A stretch of 64,000 nucleotides of DNA. Source: Pseudomonas asturiensis. Its GTDB lineage: Bacteria > Pseudomonadota > Gammaproteobacteria > Pseudomonadales > Pseudomonadaceae. The stretch spans positions 146,790 through 210,789 of the forward strand of contig NZ_FRDA01000006.1 in NCBI RefSeq assembly GCF_900143095.1, in the 5' to 3' direction. Made by a program: the position numbers and the translations under genes. How positions within the stretch are numbered: the first letter of the stretch is position 1; every line of letters begins with the position of its first letter. Shown here in pieces: positions 6,999 to 17,349 of the stretch. The notes below the pieces were generated by a model that saw only the letters and a program-made list of their open reading frames with translations, did no database searches and had not been told where the DNA came from.

Positions 6999-9900
6999 TT
7001 ATTCGACGTTCTGATGATCGCCCTTCGGATCGAAGAACACCGACGAAACGATCTCGGCTTCAATCACGCTGCCATCGGCCAGCGGTGCGAACACCCGCTC
7101 GCCCATGCGGTTCAGGCCACCCTTGACCACGCCCAGCGCGAACGAATAGCCCAGCGAGTTGTGCGCATAGCTGGAGGTCACGTGACCGACCATGCTCATC
7201 GGGATTGTCTGCTTGGTGTCGAACACCAGTTGCGCGCCTTCCGGCAGCCACCGGGTCGGGTCGACAGGCTTGAGCCCGACCAGCTGCTTGCGCTGTTCGC
7301 GCACGCAGTCTTCCCGGTTCATGCCGCGCCAGCCGATCCATGAGAACGGCTTGGTACGACCGACACACCAGCCCATGTTCAGGTCGTCCGGCGTCATCGA
7401 GCCATCGGTATCCTGACCAACGATGATGAAACCCTTCTCGGCCCGCAGCACGTGCATGGTTTCAGTGCCATACGGCGTCAGGTTGTACTGCTTGCCCGCC
7501 TCGATGATCTTTTCCAGTACGCCCATCGCGTAGTCGGCCTGAACGTTGACCTCGTAGGACAGCTCGCCGGTAAAGGAGATGCGGAACACCCGCGCCGGTA
7601 CGCCTGCGACCAGACCTTCTTTCCAGGTCATGAACGGGAACGCTTCGCGCCCCAGGTCGATATCGGTGACTTCACTGAGCAGCTTGCGGCTGTTGGGGCC
7701 GGACAGCGTCAGGGTCGCCCAGTGGTCGGTCACTGAAGTGAAGTACACCTTCAGGTCCGGCCATTCGGTCTGCTGATAGATTTCCAGCCATTGCAGAACG
7801 CGTGCAGCGCCACCGGTGGTGGTGGTCATCAGGAAGTGATTGTCGGCGATGCAGGCCGTCACGCCGTCATCGAAGACCATGCCGTCTTCCTTGCACATCA
7901 GGCCGTAACGCGCCTTGCCCACGTCCAGTTTGGTCCAGGCGTTGGTGTAAATGCGGTTCAGAAACTCACGGGCATCTGGCCCTTGAATATCGATTTTGCC
8001 CAGTGTCGAGGCGTCCAGCAGACCTACACTGGCACGCACGGCCTTGCATTCGCGGGCAACGGCGGCGTGCATGTCTTCGCCATTTTTCGGGAAGTACCAA
8101 GGGCGCTTCCACTGACCGACGTCCTCGAACTCGGCACCGTTTCGCACATGCCACGCATGCAGCGCAGTGAAACGCACCGGCTCGAAAACATGCCCACAAT
8201 GCCGACCGGCAATCGCGCCGAAGGTCACCGGCGTGTAGTTGGGGCGGAACATGGTGGTGCCCATTTCCGGAATCGATACGTTCAGCGAGCGGGCTGCAAT
8301 GGCCAGACCGTTGACGTTACCCAGCTTGCCCTGATCCGTGCCGAAGCCCAGCGCGGTGTAGCGCTTGACGTGTTCGACGGACTCGAAGCCTTCACGGGTC
8401 GCCAGCTCGATAGCGGCAGCGGTCACATCGTTCTGCAGATCGACAAATTGTTTCGGCGCACGGGCGGTGCCTTTTTCGTGCGGTACCTGGAACAGCGCCA
8501 GGGTCGGCTCTTCAGTGCGGCTGAGGGCTTTGGGCATGACGCCTTCGACCACCTTGAAGCCCGCTTCGCTGGCAGCGCGCACGCCACCTTCGAAACCATC
8601 GGCCAGACTGTCCGCCAGGCTGTAGACACCGTTCACGCCACCGACACAAACGCGTTTCTGTGGCGCTTCGCCCGGCACGAACCCGAGAATGTCTTCACGC
8701 CAGACCGGTTTGCCGCCCAGGTGCGATGCCAGGTGAACGATCGGGCTGTAACCGCCAGAGCTGGCCACCAGGTCGCACTCCAGCCATTCACCGGGACTGG
8801 TCACGTTATGTGATTTGACGTCGATGGCGGCAACACGTGCAGCCGTCACGCGCTTGGTGCCCCGGGCTTCGATCACTGCGCTGCCGGTCAGGATGCGAAT
8901 CCCTTTGGCACGCGCCTCTTCCACCAGCGGACCACGCGGGTTGTGACGTGCATCGGCAATCGCCACCACGGGCAGGCTGGCGTCGAGCCAGTCCAGCGCA
9001 ACGCGATAGGCATGGTCGTTGTTGGTGGACAGCACCAGCTTTTTGCCCGGCGCCACGCCATAGCGGCGCACGTACGTGGAGACCGCCCCGGCCAGCATGT
9101 TGCCGGGCACATCGTTGTTGCCGTAGACCAGTGGACGTTCGTGGGTGCCGGTCGCCAGCACCACGCGCCTGGCACGGACGCGGTGCATGCGCTGACGCAC
9201 CATGCCGATCGGCGCGCGGTCGCCGAGGTGATCGGTCAGACGCTCGTGAATCGTCAGGAAGTTGTGATCGTGATAGCCGTTGACCGTAGCGCGAGGCAGC
9301 AGGGTCACGTTACGCAGGGCTTTCAGCTCGGCAACCACAGTGGCGACCCATTCAACCGCCGGTTTGCCATCCAGACTCTCACGGCTGTCGAGCAGGCTGC
9401 CGCCGAACTCTTCCTGCTCGTCGGCCAGAATCACACGAGCGCCACTGCGCGCTGCAGCCAATGCTGCGGCGAGGCCGGCAGGGCCTGCGCCGACAATCAG
9501 CACGTCGCAGTGCTGGTTCATCGCATCGTAGCTGTCGGGGTCGTTCTCGGTCGGCGAGCGGCCCAGGCCTGCGGCCTTGCGGATGTACTTCTCGTACGTC
9601 ATCCAGAACGACTGCGGGTACATGAACGTCTTGTAATAGAAGCCCGGCGGCATCAGCTTGCCGCCGACCTTGCCGAGAATGCCCATCACATCGTTGTTCA
9701 CACTCGGCCAGCCATTGGTGCTGGTCGCGACCAGGCCCGAATAGAGCGCTTGCTGAGTGGCTCGCACGTTGGGGATCTGCGTGGCTTCAGTCGCGCCGAT
9801 CTGCAACACGGCGTTCGGCTCTTCGGAACCTGCCGCGAAAATGCCGCGTGGTCGCGAATACTTGAAGCTGCGACCGATGATATCAACGCCATTGGCCAGC

Positions 9901-10019
9901 AACGCGGACGCCAGGGAATCACCCTCAAAGCCCTGATAGGTCTGACCGTTGAAGGTGAAATTCAGCACCTTGCTACGGTTGATACGGCCGCCGTTGGGCA
10001 GTCGGTTGTTCTGGCTCAT
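6999..10019 (-). CDS. soxA: Sarcosine oxidase alpha subunit
   Basis: This 1006-residue subunit helps demethylate sarcosine to glycine, H2O2 and methylene-tetrahydrofolate or formaldehyde. The N-terminus (NFTFNGQTYQGFEGDSLASA) is the ferredoxin-like domain. DVLIVGAGPAGLAAALAAA near residue 170 binds the dinucleotide. CVGGVNGVYSLADSLADG near 455 belongs to the second nucleotide region. The C-terminal third is an aminomethyltransferase (GcvT-like) folate domain. The open frame extends 41 codons upstream, but MSQNNRLPNGG is the family start. That ATG overlaps the soxD stop by four bases (ATGA), so the shorter start is chosen. Confidence 0.95.
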   Translation of the reverse strand: MSQNNRLPNGGRINRSKVLNFTFNGQTYQGFEGDSLASALLANGVDIIGRSFKYSRPRGIFAAGSEEPNAVLQIGATEATQIPNVRATQQALYSGLVATSTNGWPSVNNDVMGILGKVGGKLMPPGFYYKTFMYPQSFWMTYEKYIRKAAGLGRSPTENDPDSYDAMNQHCDVLIVGAGPAGLAAALAAARSGARVILADEQEEFGGSLLDSRESLDGKPAVEWVATVVAELKALRNVTLLPRATVNGYHDHNFLTIHERLTDHLGDRAPIGMVRQRMHRVRARRVVLATGTHERPLVYGNNDVPGNMLAGAVSTYVRRYGVAPGKKLVLSTNNDHAYRVALDWLDASLPVVAIADARHNPRGPLVEEARAKGIRILTGSAVIEARGTKRVTAARVAAIDVKSHNVTSPGEWLECDLVASSGGYSPIVHLASHLGGKPVWREDILGFVPGEAPQKRVCVGGVNGVYSLADSLADGFEGGVRAASEAGFKVVEGVMPKALSRTEEPTLALFQVPHEKGTARAPKQFVDLQNDVTAAAIELATREGFESVEHVKRYTALGFGTDQGKLGNVNGLAIAARSLNVSIPEMGTTMFRPNYTPVTFGAIAGRHCGHVFEPVRFTALHAWHVRNGAEFEDVGQWKRPWYFPKNGEDMHAAVARECKAVRASVGLLDASTLGKIDIQGPDAREFLNRIYTNAWTKLDVGKARYGLMCKEDGMVFDDGVTACIADNHFLMTTTTGGAARVLQWLEIYQQTEWPDLKVYFTSVTDHWATLTLSGPNSRKLLSEVTDIDLGREAFPFMTWKEGLVAGVPARVFRISFTGELSYEVNVQADYAMGVLEKIIEAGKQYNLTPYGTETMHVLRAEKGFIIVGQDTDGSMTPDDLNMGWCVGRTKPFSWIGWRGMNREDCVREQRKQLVGLKPVDPTRWLPEGAQLVFDTKQTIPMSMVGHVTSSYAHNSLGYSFALGVVKGGLNRMGERVFAPLADGSVIEAEIVSSVFFDPKGDHQNVE

Positions 10020-10312
10020 ACCTTGTCTCCCTTGTCCGTGAACTGCGGCTTGGCGCCAATCGGATAGGTTTCGAGAATCTCGTAGGTCACGGTGTTTCGC
10101 GTGGCGTTGAAGTACTGACGGCATCCGGCTGCGTGAATCCACAGCTCGTGGTGCAGGCCACGCGGGTTATCGCGGAAGAACATGTAATCGCCCCACTGCT
10201 CGTCAGTGCAGGCACCCGGATCGAGCGGGCGCGGAATGTGCGCCTGGCCCGATGCGTGAAATTCCTCTTCGGAGCGCAGTTCGCCACAGTGAGGACAGAA
10301 GATATGCAACAT
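10016..10312 (-). CDS. soxD: Sarcosine oxidase delta subunit
   Basis: This small 98-residue subunit begins MLHIFCPHCGELRSEEEF. The CPHC motif with further His and Cys residues (GLHHELWIHAAGCR) is the zinc site of SoxD. The frame is open further upstream, but that part overlaps soxB and is not conserved. The chosen ATG follows an AGGAGAAAT ribosome site. It lies 14 bp after soxB and shares an ATGA overlap with soxA, so translation is coupled and subunit stoichiometry can be kept. Confidence 0.95.
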   Translation of the reverse strand: MLHIFCPHCGELRSEEEFHASGQAHIPRPLDPGACTDEQWGDYMFFRDNPRGLHHELWIHAAGCRQYFNATRNTVTYEILETYPIGAKPQFTDKGDKV

Positions 10313-10326
10313 GGGTATTTCTCCTG

Positions 10327-11577
10327 TTAGTGGGCGACCGCGGCTGCGCCGTGCTCGTCGATCAAGGCACCGTTGTGGAAACGGTCGATGGAAAAAGGCT
10401 TGGCCAGCGGATGCATTTCGCCTTTGGCCAGACTGGCGGCAAATACGTTGCCCGAGCCGGGTGTGGCCTTGAAGCCGCCCGTGCCCCAGCCGCAGTTGAA
10501 GAACATGTTCGGGACCGGCGTCTTGGAAATGATCGGGCAGGCATCCGGCGTGGTATCGACGATGCCACCCCACTGACGGTTCATGCGCACGCGCGACAGC
10601 ACCGGGAACATCTCGACGATGGCCTGGATGGTGTGCTCAATCACAGGGTACGAGCCGCGCTGCCCATAGCCGACCCAGCTGTCGATACCGGCACCGATCA
10701 CCAGGTCGCCCTTGTCGGACTGGCTAATGTAGCCGTGTACGGCATTGGACATGATGACGCTGTCGATGATGGGTTTGATCGGCTCGGACACCAACGCCTG
10801 CAGCGGATGCGACTCGATCGGCAGACGGAAGCCGGCCAGTTTGGCCATGTGGCCCGAGTTGCCGGCGGTCACAACGCCGACGCGCTTGGCCCCGATGAAA
10901 CCCTTATTGGTTTCGACACCGATGCACACGCCGTTTTCCTTGCGAAAACCAATCACTTCGGTCTGCTGGATCAGGTCCACGCCCAGTGCATCGGCGGCAC
11001 GGGCAAAGCCCCAGGCCACGGCATCGTGACGGGCGACGCCGCCGCGGCGCTGAACGGTCGCGCCGATGATCGGGTAACGGGTGTTCTTCGAGCAGTCCAG
11101 ATACGGAATTTCTTCGGCAACCTGCTTGCCGTTGAGCAACTCGCCATCCACGCCGTTGAGGCGGTTGGCGCTGACACGGCGCTCGGAATCACGCATGTCC
11201 TGCAGGGTGTGGCAGAGGTTGTACACGCCACGCTGGGAGAACATGACGTTGTAGTTCAGGTCCTGTGACAGGCCTTCCCACAACTTCATCGCGTGCTCAT
11301 ACAAGTGAGCCGATTCGTCCCACAGGTAGTTGGAGCGCACGATGGTGGTGTTGCGCGCAGTGTTGCCACCGCCCAGCCAGCCTTTCTCGACCACAGCAAC
11401 GTTGGTGATGCCATGCTCCTTGGCCAGATAGTAGGCAGTGGCCAGACCGTGCCCGCCGCCGCCGACGATGACGACGTCGTACACCTTCTTCGGGGTCGGC
11501 GTGCGCCACATGCGCTGCCAGTTCTCGTGGTGGCTGAGGGAGTGCTTGAGAAGGCCGAAGCCTGAGTAATGCTGCAT
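10327..11577 (-). CDS. soxB: Sarcosine oxidase beta subunit
   Basis: This 416-residue FAD flavoprotein binds both FAD and covalent FMN in the heterotetramer and holds the amine oxidation site. [18 protein letters not shown] near residue 34 is the FAD-binding Rossmann motif. [18 protein letters not shown] near 334 and [16 protein letters not shown] near 365 are conserved DAO-family segments. It is the first sox gene, 17 bp after glyA. Length and order match Pseudomonas. Confidence 0.97.
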   Translation of the reverse strand: MQHYSGFGLLKHSLSHHENWQRMWRTPTPKKVYDVVIVGGGGHGLATAYYLAKEHGITNVAVVEKGWLGGGNTARNTTIVRSNYLWDESAHLYEHAMKLWEGLSQDLNYNVMFSQRGVYNLCHTLQDMRDSERRVSANRLNGVDGELLNGKQVAEEIPYLDCSKNTRYPIIGATVQRRGGVARHDAVAWGFARAADALGVDLIQQTEVIGFRKENGVCIGVETNKGFIGAKRVGVVTAGNSGHMAKLAGFRLPIESHPLQALVSEPIKPIIDSVIMSNAVHGYISQSDKGDLVIGAGIDSWVGYGQRGSYPVIEHTIQAIVEMFPVLSRVRMNRQWGGIVDTTPDACPIISKTPVPNMFFNCGWGTGGFKATPGSGNVFAASLAKGEMHPLAKPFSIDRFHNGALIDEHGAAAVAH

Positions 11578-11594
11578 GTAGGGCTACTCCTGAC

Positions 11595-12848
11595 TCAGCG
11601 ATAAACCGGGAAATCGGTACACAGTGCGGCGACCTGACTTGCAACGTTGGCCTCGACGTCGGCATCGCCGAGGTTGTCGAGGATGTCGCAGATCCAGCCC
11701 GCCAGTTCGACGCACTGAGTCACCTTGAAACCGCGAGTGGTCACGGCCGGGGTGCCGATGCGCAGACCGGACGTCACGAACGGCGATTGCGGATCGTTGG
11801 GCACCGAGTTCTTGTTGACGGTGATGTGGGCACGACCCAGTGCAGCGTCGGCGTCCTTGCCGGTCAGGCCCTGACGGATCAGGCTGACCAGAAACAGGTG
11901 GTTGTCGGTGCCGCCGGAAACGACATCGAAGCCGCGATCAATAAAGACCTGTGCCATGGCCTGGGCGTTATCGATCACTTGTTGTTGATAGGCTTTGAAA
12001 CCTGGCTCCATGGCTTCCTTGAAGCACACCGCCTTGGCGGCAATGACGTGCATCAGCGGTCCGCCCTGACCGCCGGGGAACACAGCGGAGTTGAATTTCT
12101 TTTCCAGCTCTTCGTTGGCCCTGGCCAGAATAAGGCCGCCACGCGGACCGCGCAGGGTCTTGTGGGTGGTGGTGGTGACGACGTCGGCATAAGGCAGCGG
12201 GTTCGGGTACAGACCCGCGGCCACGAGACCTGCCACGTGAGCCATGTCGACGAACAGGTAGGCACCGACCTTGTCGGCGATTTCACGGAAGCGCGGGAAA
12301 TCCAGTGTCTTGGAGTAGGCCGAGAAACCGGCAATGATCATCTTCGGTTTGCTTTCCAGCGCGATACGCTCGACTTCGTCGTAGTCGATCAGGCCGGTGT
12401 GGGTGTCGATGCCGTATTGCACAGCGTTGTACAGCTTGCCGGAGAAGCTGACTTTTGCGCCGTGCGTCAGGTGACCGCCGTGGGCCAGGCTCATGCCCAG
12501 CACGGTGTCGCCGGCCTGCAGCAGCGCCAGATAGACAGCAGCGTTAGCCTGACTGCCGGAGTGCGGCTGGACGTTGGCGTAATCTGCGCCGAACAGTTGT
12601 TTGGCGCGCTCGATGGCCAGTTGCTCGACCTTGTCAACATGCTCGCAACCGCCGTAATAGCGCTTGCCGGGATAGCCTTCGGCGTACTTGTTGGTCAGGC
12701 CGCTGCCCTGGGCCTGCATGACGCGCTTGCTGGTGTAGTTCTCCGAGGCGATCAGCTCGATATGGTCTTCCTGACGCTGCTCCTCGGCATTCATCGCCGC
12801 CAACAGTGCGTCGTCATAACCCTGGATCTGGTCTTGCTTGCTGAACAT
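11595..12848 (-). CDS. glyA: Serine hydroxymethyltransferase
   Basis: This 417-residue PLP enzyme interconverts glycine plus methylene-tetrahydrofolate and serine. [16 protein letters not shown] near residue 31 and [15 protein letters not shown] near 225 (lysine binding PLP) are signature segments. As first gene of the operon it joins the glycine and the one-carbon unit made by sarcosine oxidase. This is the catabolic copy (glyA1 of P. aeruginosa). There the operon is controlled by GbdR and the sarcosine-responsive SouR; the same control here is an inference from synteny. It is preceded by a 433-bp leader/promoter region. Confidence 0.97.
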   Translation of the reverse strand: MFSKQDQIQGYDDALLAAMNAEEQRQEDHIELIASENYTSKRVMQAQGSGLTNKYAEGYPGKRYYGGCEHVDKVEQLAIERAKQLFGADYANVQPHSGSQANAAVYLALLQAGDTVLGMSLAHGGHLTHGAKVSFSGKLYNAVQYGIDTHTGLIDYDEVERIALESKPKMIIAGFSAYSKTLDFPRFREIADKVGAYLFVDMAHVAGLVAAGLYPNPLPYADVVTTTTHKTLRGPRGGLILARANEELEKKFNSAVFPGGQGGPLMHVIAAKAVCFKEAMEPGFKAYQQQVIDNAQAMAQVFIDRGFDVVSGGTDNHLFLVSLIRQGLTGKDADAALGRAHITVNKNSVPNDPQSPFVTSGLRIGTPAVTTRGFKVTQCVELAGWICDILDNLGDADVEANVASQVAALCTDFPVYR

Positions 12849-13281
12849 CGCGGTTCTCCCAGCGGCGGCGCTGCGCCTGTCTTATCGGTGGGGCGTGTGA
12901 ATGGCCCCTTGGAAGCGATGGTATGGCCGACGCCGCCCGCCCAGATGCCTACGGACGCCACACAAAGGTGCGTTTACGACATTGCCCGAATCGGCCCCAC
13001 TGGTCGTACCTCATGCTGCGCGCTTCAGCGCGCGCATGATTCGAGACCGAGGGAGCGGACTGGTCCGCAAAAAGCCCCGTGCACACGACGAAAACGTAGC
13101 GCATGAGCGCAATCAAGGCAGAGAACCTGCCAGTTCTGACAGTAGACGGGGGCAAACGCAGAAACCTAATCTGGCGGCGTAAAGAGGTCGATGGCGCTGG
13201 ACCAACAGGGTCTGTAACAACGCGAACACATCACTCTTTTTATTCAACGGACTGGATTTCGCCGACGCCAGGAAGGAGACC
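12849..13281 (-). promoter_or_regulatory. Promoter and leader region of the glyA-sox operon
   Basis: No gene is convincing in these 433 bases. They hold a near-palindrome at about 13012-13037 (CATGCTGCGCGCTTC, then AGCGCGCGCATG) that would form a stable hairpin, and a REP half-site at 13050-13068. CACAAAGGTG at 12961-12970 resembles sequences upstream of gbcA and of the dgc operon. I looked for the glycine riboswitch consensus in both strands and did not see it. Control is more likely by transcription factors. Confidence 0.5.
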
Positions 13282-13923
13282 ATGATGAGCCTGATCGCAA
13301 GAACGCATACCTTGACGCCAGCATTATGGAGAGCGCTGAGCGTTCAAAAAAACCACCAGGCACCCGCTCTCGAGCCGCTGCTCCTGCTCTCTCAGGGCGT
13401 GCTTCATGATTCGAATCTGCTAGGCCAGGTCAAGCTGAGAACCATCCAGGAACTGCCTACTCTCGAGGCGCTGATAACGGTCTACATCGAGGGCATGGAG
13501 CCGACGCTTACCACTACAACGTCGATAACCGACGCCAGGCTTTACGCGACCACTCAAGACATCATTCATCAGAACGATGCCTTTAACTCCGTTATCTTCA
13601 AGGTCATTTCCTATTCAGATGGCACCGTCATATCCGACATCTATCTGTGGGAAATACCCGCACCGGTCGCACCCGACGCCATCGAATCGGACCTGCCTCT
13701 TTATCTGCCGAAAGGTTCGACGTTTTACGTGAGTGGCGCTGAGCAAGATATTGTGATGGACCGAACCATCAGAATGTCTGAAGACCATCGGGCCTCGGTC
13801 AATATCCGTACCGTTGAAGGAAGAAGCTACTCAACAACCGTAACGGAGGCTGAAGCGGTCCGATGTGCAGTGCCGGGCGACTATTACGTGGGGAACGGTC
13901 CGGATGAACTGTCGGTCGTGTAG
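13282..13923 (+). CDS. Hypothetical protein
   Basis: This 213-residue protein begins MMSLIARTHTLTPALWRAL and has a strong ribosome site (AGGAAGGAG). There is no signal peptide and no membrane segment. The middle is rich in Thr, Ile and Asp with alternating beta-type pattern (ITVYIEGMEPTLTTTTSI, FKVISYSDGTVISDIYLW), suggesting a beta-sandwich. I recognise no family. It stands alone between divergent neighbours, and its codon use is less GC-biased than the metabolic genes around it, which suggests an accessory gene. No function is proposed. Confidence 0.75.
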   Translation: MMSLIARTHTLTPALWRALSVQKNHQAPALEPLLLLSQGVLHDSNLLGQVKLRTIQELPTLEALITVYIEGMEPTLTTTTSITDARLYATTQDIIHQNDAFNSVIFKVISYSDGTVISDIYLWEIPAPVAPDAIESDLPLYLPKGSTFYVSGAEQDIVMDRTIRMSEDHRASVNIRTVEGRSYSTTVTEAEAVRCAVPGDYYVGNGPDELSVV

Positions 13924-14071
13924 GGCGTTACCACCCGCTCTGAAATTCCGTTCACGCCGGTCATCAAGCACACGCCGTTGCCAGCAGGACCGGCTCCGAC
14001 CCCGAACTCACCGGCGCAAGCGTGAGAGACGCCAAGGTGTCGCCGCAACCCTGGCGTATACGTGATGGTGG

Positions 14072-15286
14072 TCAGCTTTTCGGCGCAACCAACGCATCCG
14101 CCCGGAACATGCCGCGAATCCCGCGCACGGCCTGACGAATCCGGTCCTGATTCTCGATCAGCGCGAAACGCACGTGATCGTCGCCGTACTCACCAAAACC
14201 GACGCCCGGCGAGACGCATACCTTGGCTTCGAGCAGCAGCTTCTTGGCGAACTCCAGCGAGCCCAGATGTGCGTAGGCTTCAGGGATCTTTGCCCAGACG
14301 TACATCGACGCCTTGGGGTTTTCGACCATCCAGCCCAGCTCATGCAGGCCCTTGACGAGCACATTGCGACGCTGGCGATACTGCTCGGCGATGTCGAGCA
14401 CGCACTGCTGATCCCCTTCCAGCGCGGCAATGGCGGCCACCTGCAGCGGCGTGAAGGTGCCGTAGTCGTGATAGCTCTTGATCCGCGCCAGCGCATTGAC
14501 CAGTTCCGGATTGCCGACCATGAAGCCGATCCGCCAGCCCGCCATGTTGTAGCTCTTGGACAGGGTGAAGAACTCCACGGCAATGTCCTTGGCACCGGGA
14601 ACCTGCATGATGGACGGTGCTTTCCAGCCGTCGTAGACGATGTCGGCGTAGGCCAGGTCATGAACCACCAGCACGTCGTACTGCTTGGCCAGCGCCACGA
14701 CGCGCTCGAAGAAGTCCAGTTCTACGCACTGCGCGGTCGGGTTGGAGGGAAAGCCCAGAATCATCATCTTCGGCTTGGGAATCGAGCCACGAATGGCTTT
14801 CTCCAGCTCGGCGAAGAAATCCACGCCTGGCACCAACGGCACAGAGCGCACCTGGGCGCCGGCAATCACCGCACCGTAGATGTGGATCGGATAGCTAGGG
14901 TTTGGCACCAGCACCGTGTCGCCCTGATCCAGCGTGGCCAGCATCAGATGCGCCAGGCCTTCTTTGGAGCCGATCGTGACAATGGCTTCGCTTTCGGGGT
15001 CGATATCGACCTCGTAACGCTTCTTGTACCAGTTGGAAATCGCCCGACGCAGACGCGGAATGCCACGCGAAGTCGAGTAGCCGTGAGTGTCTTCACGTTG
15101 GGCAACGGTCACCAGTTTTTCGACAATGTGCGGCGGCGTGGCCCCATCGGGGTTACCCATGCTCAGGTCGATAATGTCCTCACCACGTCGACGGGCAGCC
15201 ATTTTCAGCTCGGCGGTGATGTTGAACACATAAGGGGGAAGTCGATCAATGCGCGCAAAGCGGCGCGGCGAACCTTGGTCAGCCAT
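14072..15286 (-). CDS. alaC: Alanine-type aminotransferase (AlaC-like)
   Basis: At 404 residues this is a fold-type I PLP aminotransferase of the class I/II group. [17 protein letters not shown] near residue 43, [15 protein letters not shown] near 112, and [16 protein letters not shown] near 235 (PLP lysine) are clear. It closely fits AlaC, the glutamate-pyruvate transaminase of gamma-proteobacteria. The frame is open for 17 more codons, but the family begins [20 protein letters not shown], so that ATG (15286) is used. It is transcribed alone. Confidence 0.9.
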   Translation of the reverse strand: MADQGSPRRFARIDRLPPYVFNITAELKMAARRRGEDIIDLSMGNPDGATPPHIVEKLVTVAQREDTHGYSTSRGIPRLRRAISNWYKKRYEVDIDPESEAIVTIGSKEGLAHLMLATLDQGDTVLVPNPSYPIHIYGAVIAGAQVRSVPLVPGVDFFAELEKAIRGSIPKPKMMILGFPSNPTAQCVELDFFERVVALAKQYDVLVVHDLAYADIVYDGWKAPSIMQVPGAKDIAVEFFTLSKSYNMAGWRIGFMVGNPELVNALARIKSYHDYGTFTPLQVAAIAALEGDQQCVLDIAEQYRQRRNVLVKGLHELGWMVENPKASMYVWAKIPEAYAHLGSLEFAKKLLLEAKVCVSPGVGFGEYGDDHVRFALIENQDRIRQAVRGIRGMFRADALVAPKS

Positions 15287-15444
15287 GAGAATCTCGCAGA
15301 CGTAAGCGCCCGGAACCGTCCGAGCGACGTTGGCCACATGAGGCGGCCTGCTGCGGAAGATAAATGCAGTAATGGCGTTTTGTCTATAGCGATACGCTGA
15401 TCGTACCTACACTCCGTGCTCATTGGACGATCCACGTCCAGACG

Positions 15445-16188
15445 TCACCACAGCAACACCTCACGCAACCCCAGCAACGCCAGAAAATGCAGCGGGTAGA
15501 TCGCATACGCCCAGCGCCGCATCGGCAGGACCCTGAAGCGCGGTTTGCTGCGCAACAACGCCAGGCCCAGCACCGGCGCAAGCAGACAGGCGATCAGCGA
15601 TCCGATGGAAATCGGATCACCCCACGCTGCCCCGGCAAACATCTCGGGCCAGGCATTGCCCGCCACGCAGAACACTGCCGGAAAAATCGCATAACCGAGC
15701 GATCTATCAAGCACCAAAAGAAACACCACGGGCAGCAACACGCCAGCCACCCCGAACATCAGGTATTGCTGAAACATCACCCCCAGCAGCAGCGCGACAA
15801 TCGCCATCACCCGCGTCACGGCCGTGCGGTGCTGCCAACCCTGTGCAATCAGCAAGCCGAGCAGCAGCGTCGGCATGACGTTGAGCACCGTTGCATCGGC
15901 CATGAACAGGCGATAGGGAATCTCTGACAACGCAGCAAACGCCAGCAACCACGCGAGATATCGCCATTGCACACGCGGCTCGACCGCTGCCGCGCTGCGC
16001 CGTGAAAGATTGACCGCAATGGCCAGACAGAAAAAGGGAAAGGCAAAACGCCCTGGCACATACAGCTCGTTGACCAACCAGCCCACGTAGCGCAGATGAT
16101 CAAGCACCATGCTCAGCATCGCTAGCCACTTGAGCAGGTCCAGCGCCTTGTTGCGTCCCGGCAGAAAAGGCGGGTTGGAAAGATCCAT
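15445..16188 (-). CDS. TraX-like membrane protein
   Basis: This 247-residue protein is strongly hydrophobic with about eight predicted membrane segments. The start (LDLLKWLAMLSMVLDHLRY) and the end (MRRWAYAIYPLHFLALLGLR) are the hallmark segments of the TraX family, named for the F-plasmid pilin N-acetylase. Chromosomal copies occur widely and their role is not settled; some resemble acyltransferase-3 proteins. An AGGAG ribosome site precedes the ATG. It lies head to head with ltaA. Confidence 0.85.
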   Translation of the reverse strand: MDLSNPPFLPGRNKALDLLKWLAMLSMVLDHLRYVGWLVNELYVPGRFAFPFFCLAIAVNLSRRSAAAVEPRVQWRYLAWLLAFAALSEIPYRLFMADATVLNVMPTLLLGLLIAQGWQHRTAVTRVMAIVALLLGVMFQQYLMFGVAGVLLPVVFLLVLDRSLGYAIFPAVFCVAGNAWPEMFAGAAWGDPISIGSLIACLLAPVLGLALLRSKPRFRVLPMRRWAYAIYPLHFLALLGLREVLLW

Positions 16189-16286
16189 AGCACTCCTGAC
16201 GTTATCAGCGCGTCATGTCGTCGAGACATGACCGCAACCCTCATTATTCGGTACAGTGCGCACCATAAGCCCACAAGGAATCGGCC

Positions 16287-17327
16287 ATGACAGACCAAAG
16301 CCAACAGTTCGCCAGCGACAACTATTCCGGTATCTGCCCCGAAGCCTGGGCAGCCATGGAACAGGCGAACAAGGGTCATCAACGTGCCTACGGCGACGAT
16401 CAATGGACTGCACGGGCGTCGGATGATTTCCGCCGCTTGTTCGAAACCGACTGCGAGGTGTTCTTTGCCTTCAACGGTACGGCGGCCAACTCACTGGCGC
16501 TGTCGTCGCTGTGCCAGAGTTACCACAGTGTCATCTGTTCGGAAACGGCCCACGTCGAAACCGACGAATGCGGCGCGCCGGAATTTTTCTCCAACGGCTC
16601 CAAGCTCCTGACCGCCCGCAGTGCAGGCGGCAAGCTGACCCCGGAATCGATCCGCGAAGTGGCGCTCAAGCGTCAGGACATTCACTACCCCAAACCCCGG
16701 GTCGTGACCATCACTCAGGCCACCGAGGTGGGCGGCGTCTATCAGCCGGACGAACTCAAGGCGATCAGCGCCACCTGCAAAGAGCTGGGCCTGCATCTGC
16801 ATATGGACGGCGCACGTTTCTCCAACGCCTGTGCGTTTCTGGACTGCTCCCCGGCTGAACTGACCTGGAAATCGGGCGTGGATGTGCTGTGTTTTGGCGG
16901 CACCAAAAACGGCATGGCAGTGGGCGAGGCGATTCTGTTCTTCAACCATGACCTGGCCGAAGACTTCGACTATCGCTGCAAACAGGCCGGGCAACTGGCC
17001 TCGAAGATGCGTTTTCTGTCAGCGCCGTGGGTCGGTCTGCTGGAAAACGACGCGTGGCTCAAGCATGCCCGCCACGCCAACCATTGCGCGCAGTTGCTGG
17101 CGGATCTGGTCAAGGATATTCCCGGCGTGGAGCTGATGTTCCCCGTGCAGGCCAACGGTGTGTTTCTGCAACTGTCGGAAGCGGCGATTGCTGCCCTGAC
17201 GGCCAGAGGCTGGCGTTTCTACACCTTCATCGGCAACGGCGGCGCACGCTTCATGTGCTCGTGGGACACCGAGGAAGATCGCGTCCGGGAGCTGGCAGCC
17301 GACATTCGCCGGGTGATGCAGGGCTGA
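16287..17327 (+). CDS. ltaA: Low-specificity L-threonine aldolase
   Basis: This 346-residue fold-type I PLP enzyme cleaves threonine or allo-threonine to glycine and acetaldehyde. LHMDGARFSNACAFLDCSP near residue 174 and VLCFGGTKNGMAVGEAILF near 200 (PLP lysine in GGTKNG) are diagnostic. In P. aeruginosa the same gene (ltaA, PA5413) sits between glyA1 and gbcA/gbcB, so the synteny is conserved. It shares the glycine node with the betaine pathway. It converges with gbcB. Confidence 0.95.
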   Translation: MTDQSQQFASDNYSGICPEAWAAMEQANKGHQRAYGDDQWTARASDDFRRLFETDCEVFFAFNGTAANSLALSSLCQSYHSVICSETAHVETDECGAPEFFSNGSKLLTARSAGGKLTPESIREVALKRQDIHYPKPRVVTITQATEVGGVYQPDELKAISATCKELGLHLHMDGARFSNACAFLDCSPAELTWKSGVDVLCFGGTKNGMAVGEAILFFNHDLAEDFDYRCKQAGQLASKMRFLSAPWVGLLENDAWLKHARHANHCAQLLADLVKDIPGVELMFPVQANGVFLQLSEAAIAALTARGWRFYTFIGNGGARFMCSWDTEEDRVRELAADIRRVMQG

Positions 17328-17349
17328 CCTGCATCACCCGGGCCGGGCC

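Noticed and set aside
12849..13281. Possible glycine riboswitch upstream of glyA
   Set aside because: The leader is long and structured, but I could not find the conserved glycine aptamer core on the minus strand; the hairpin near 13012 is a simple palindrome.
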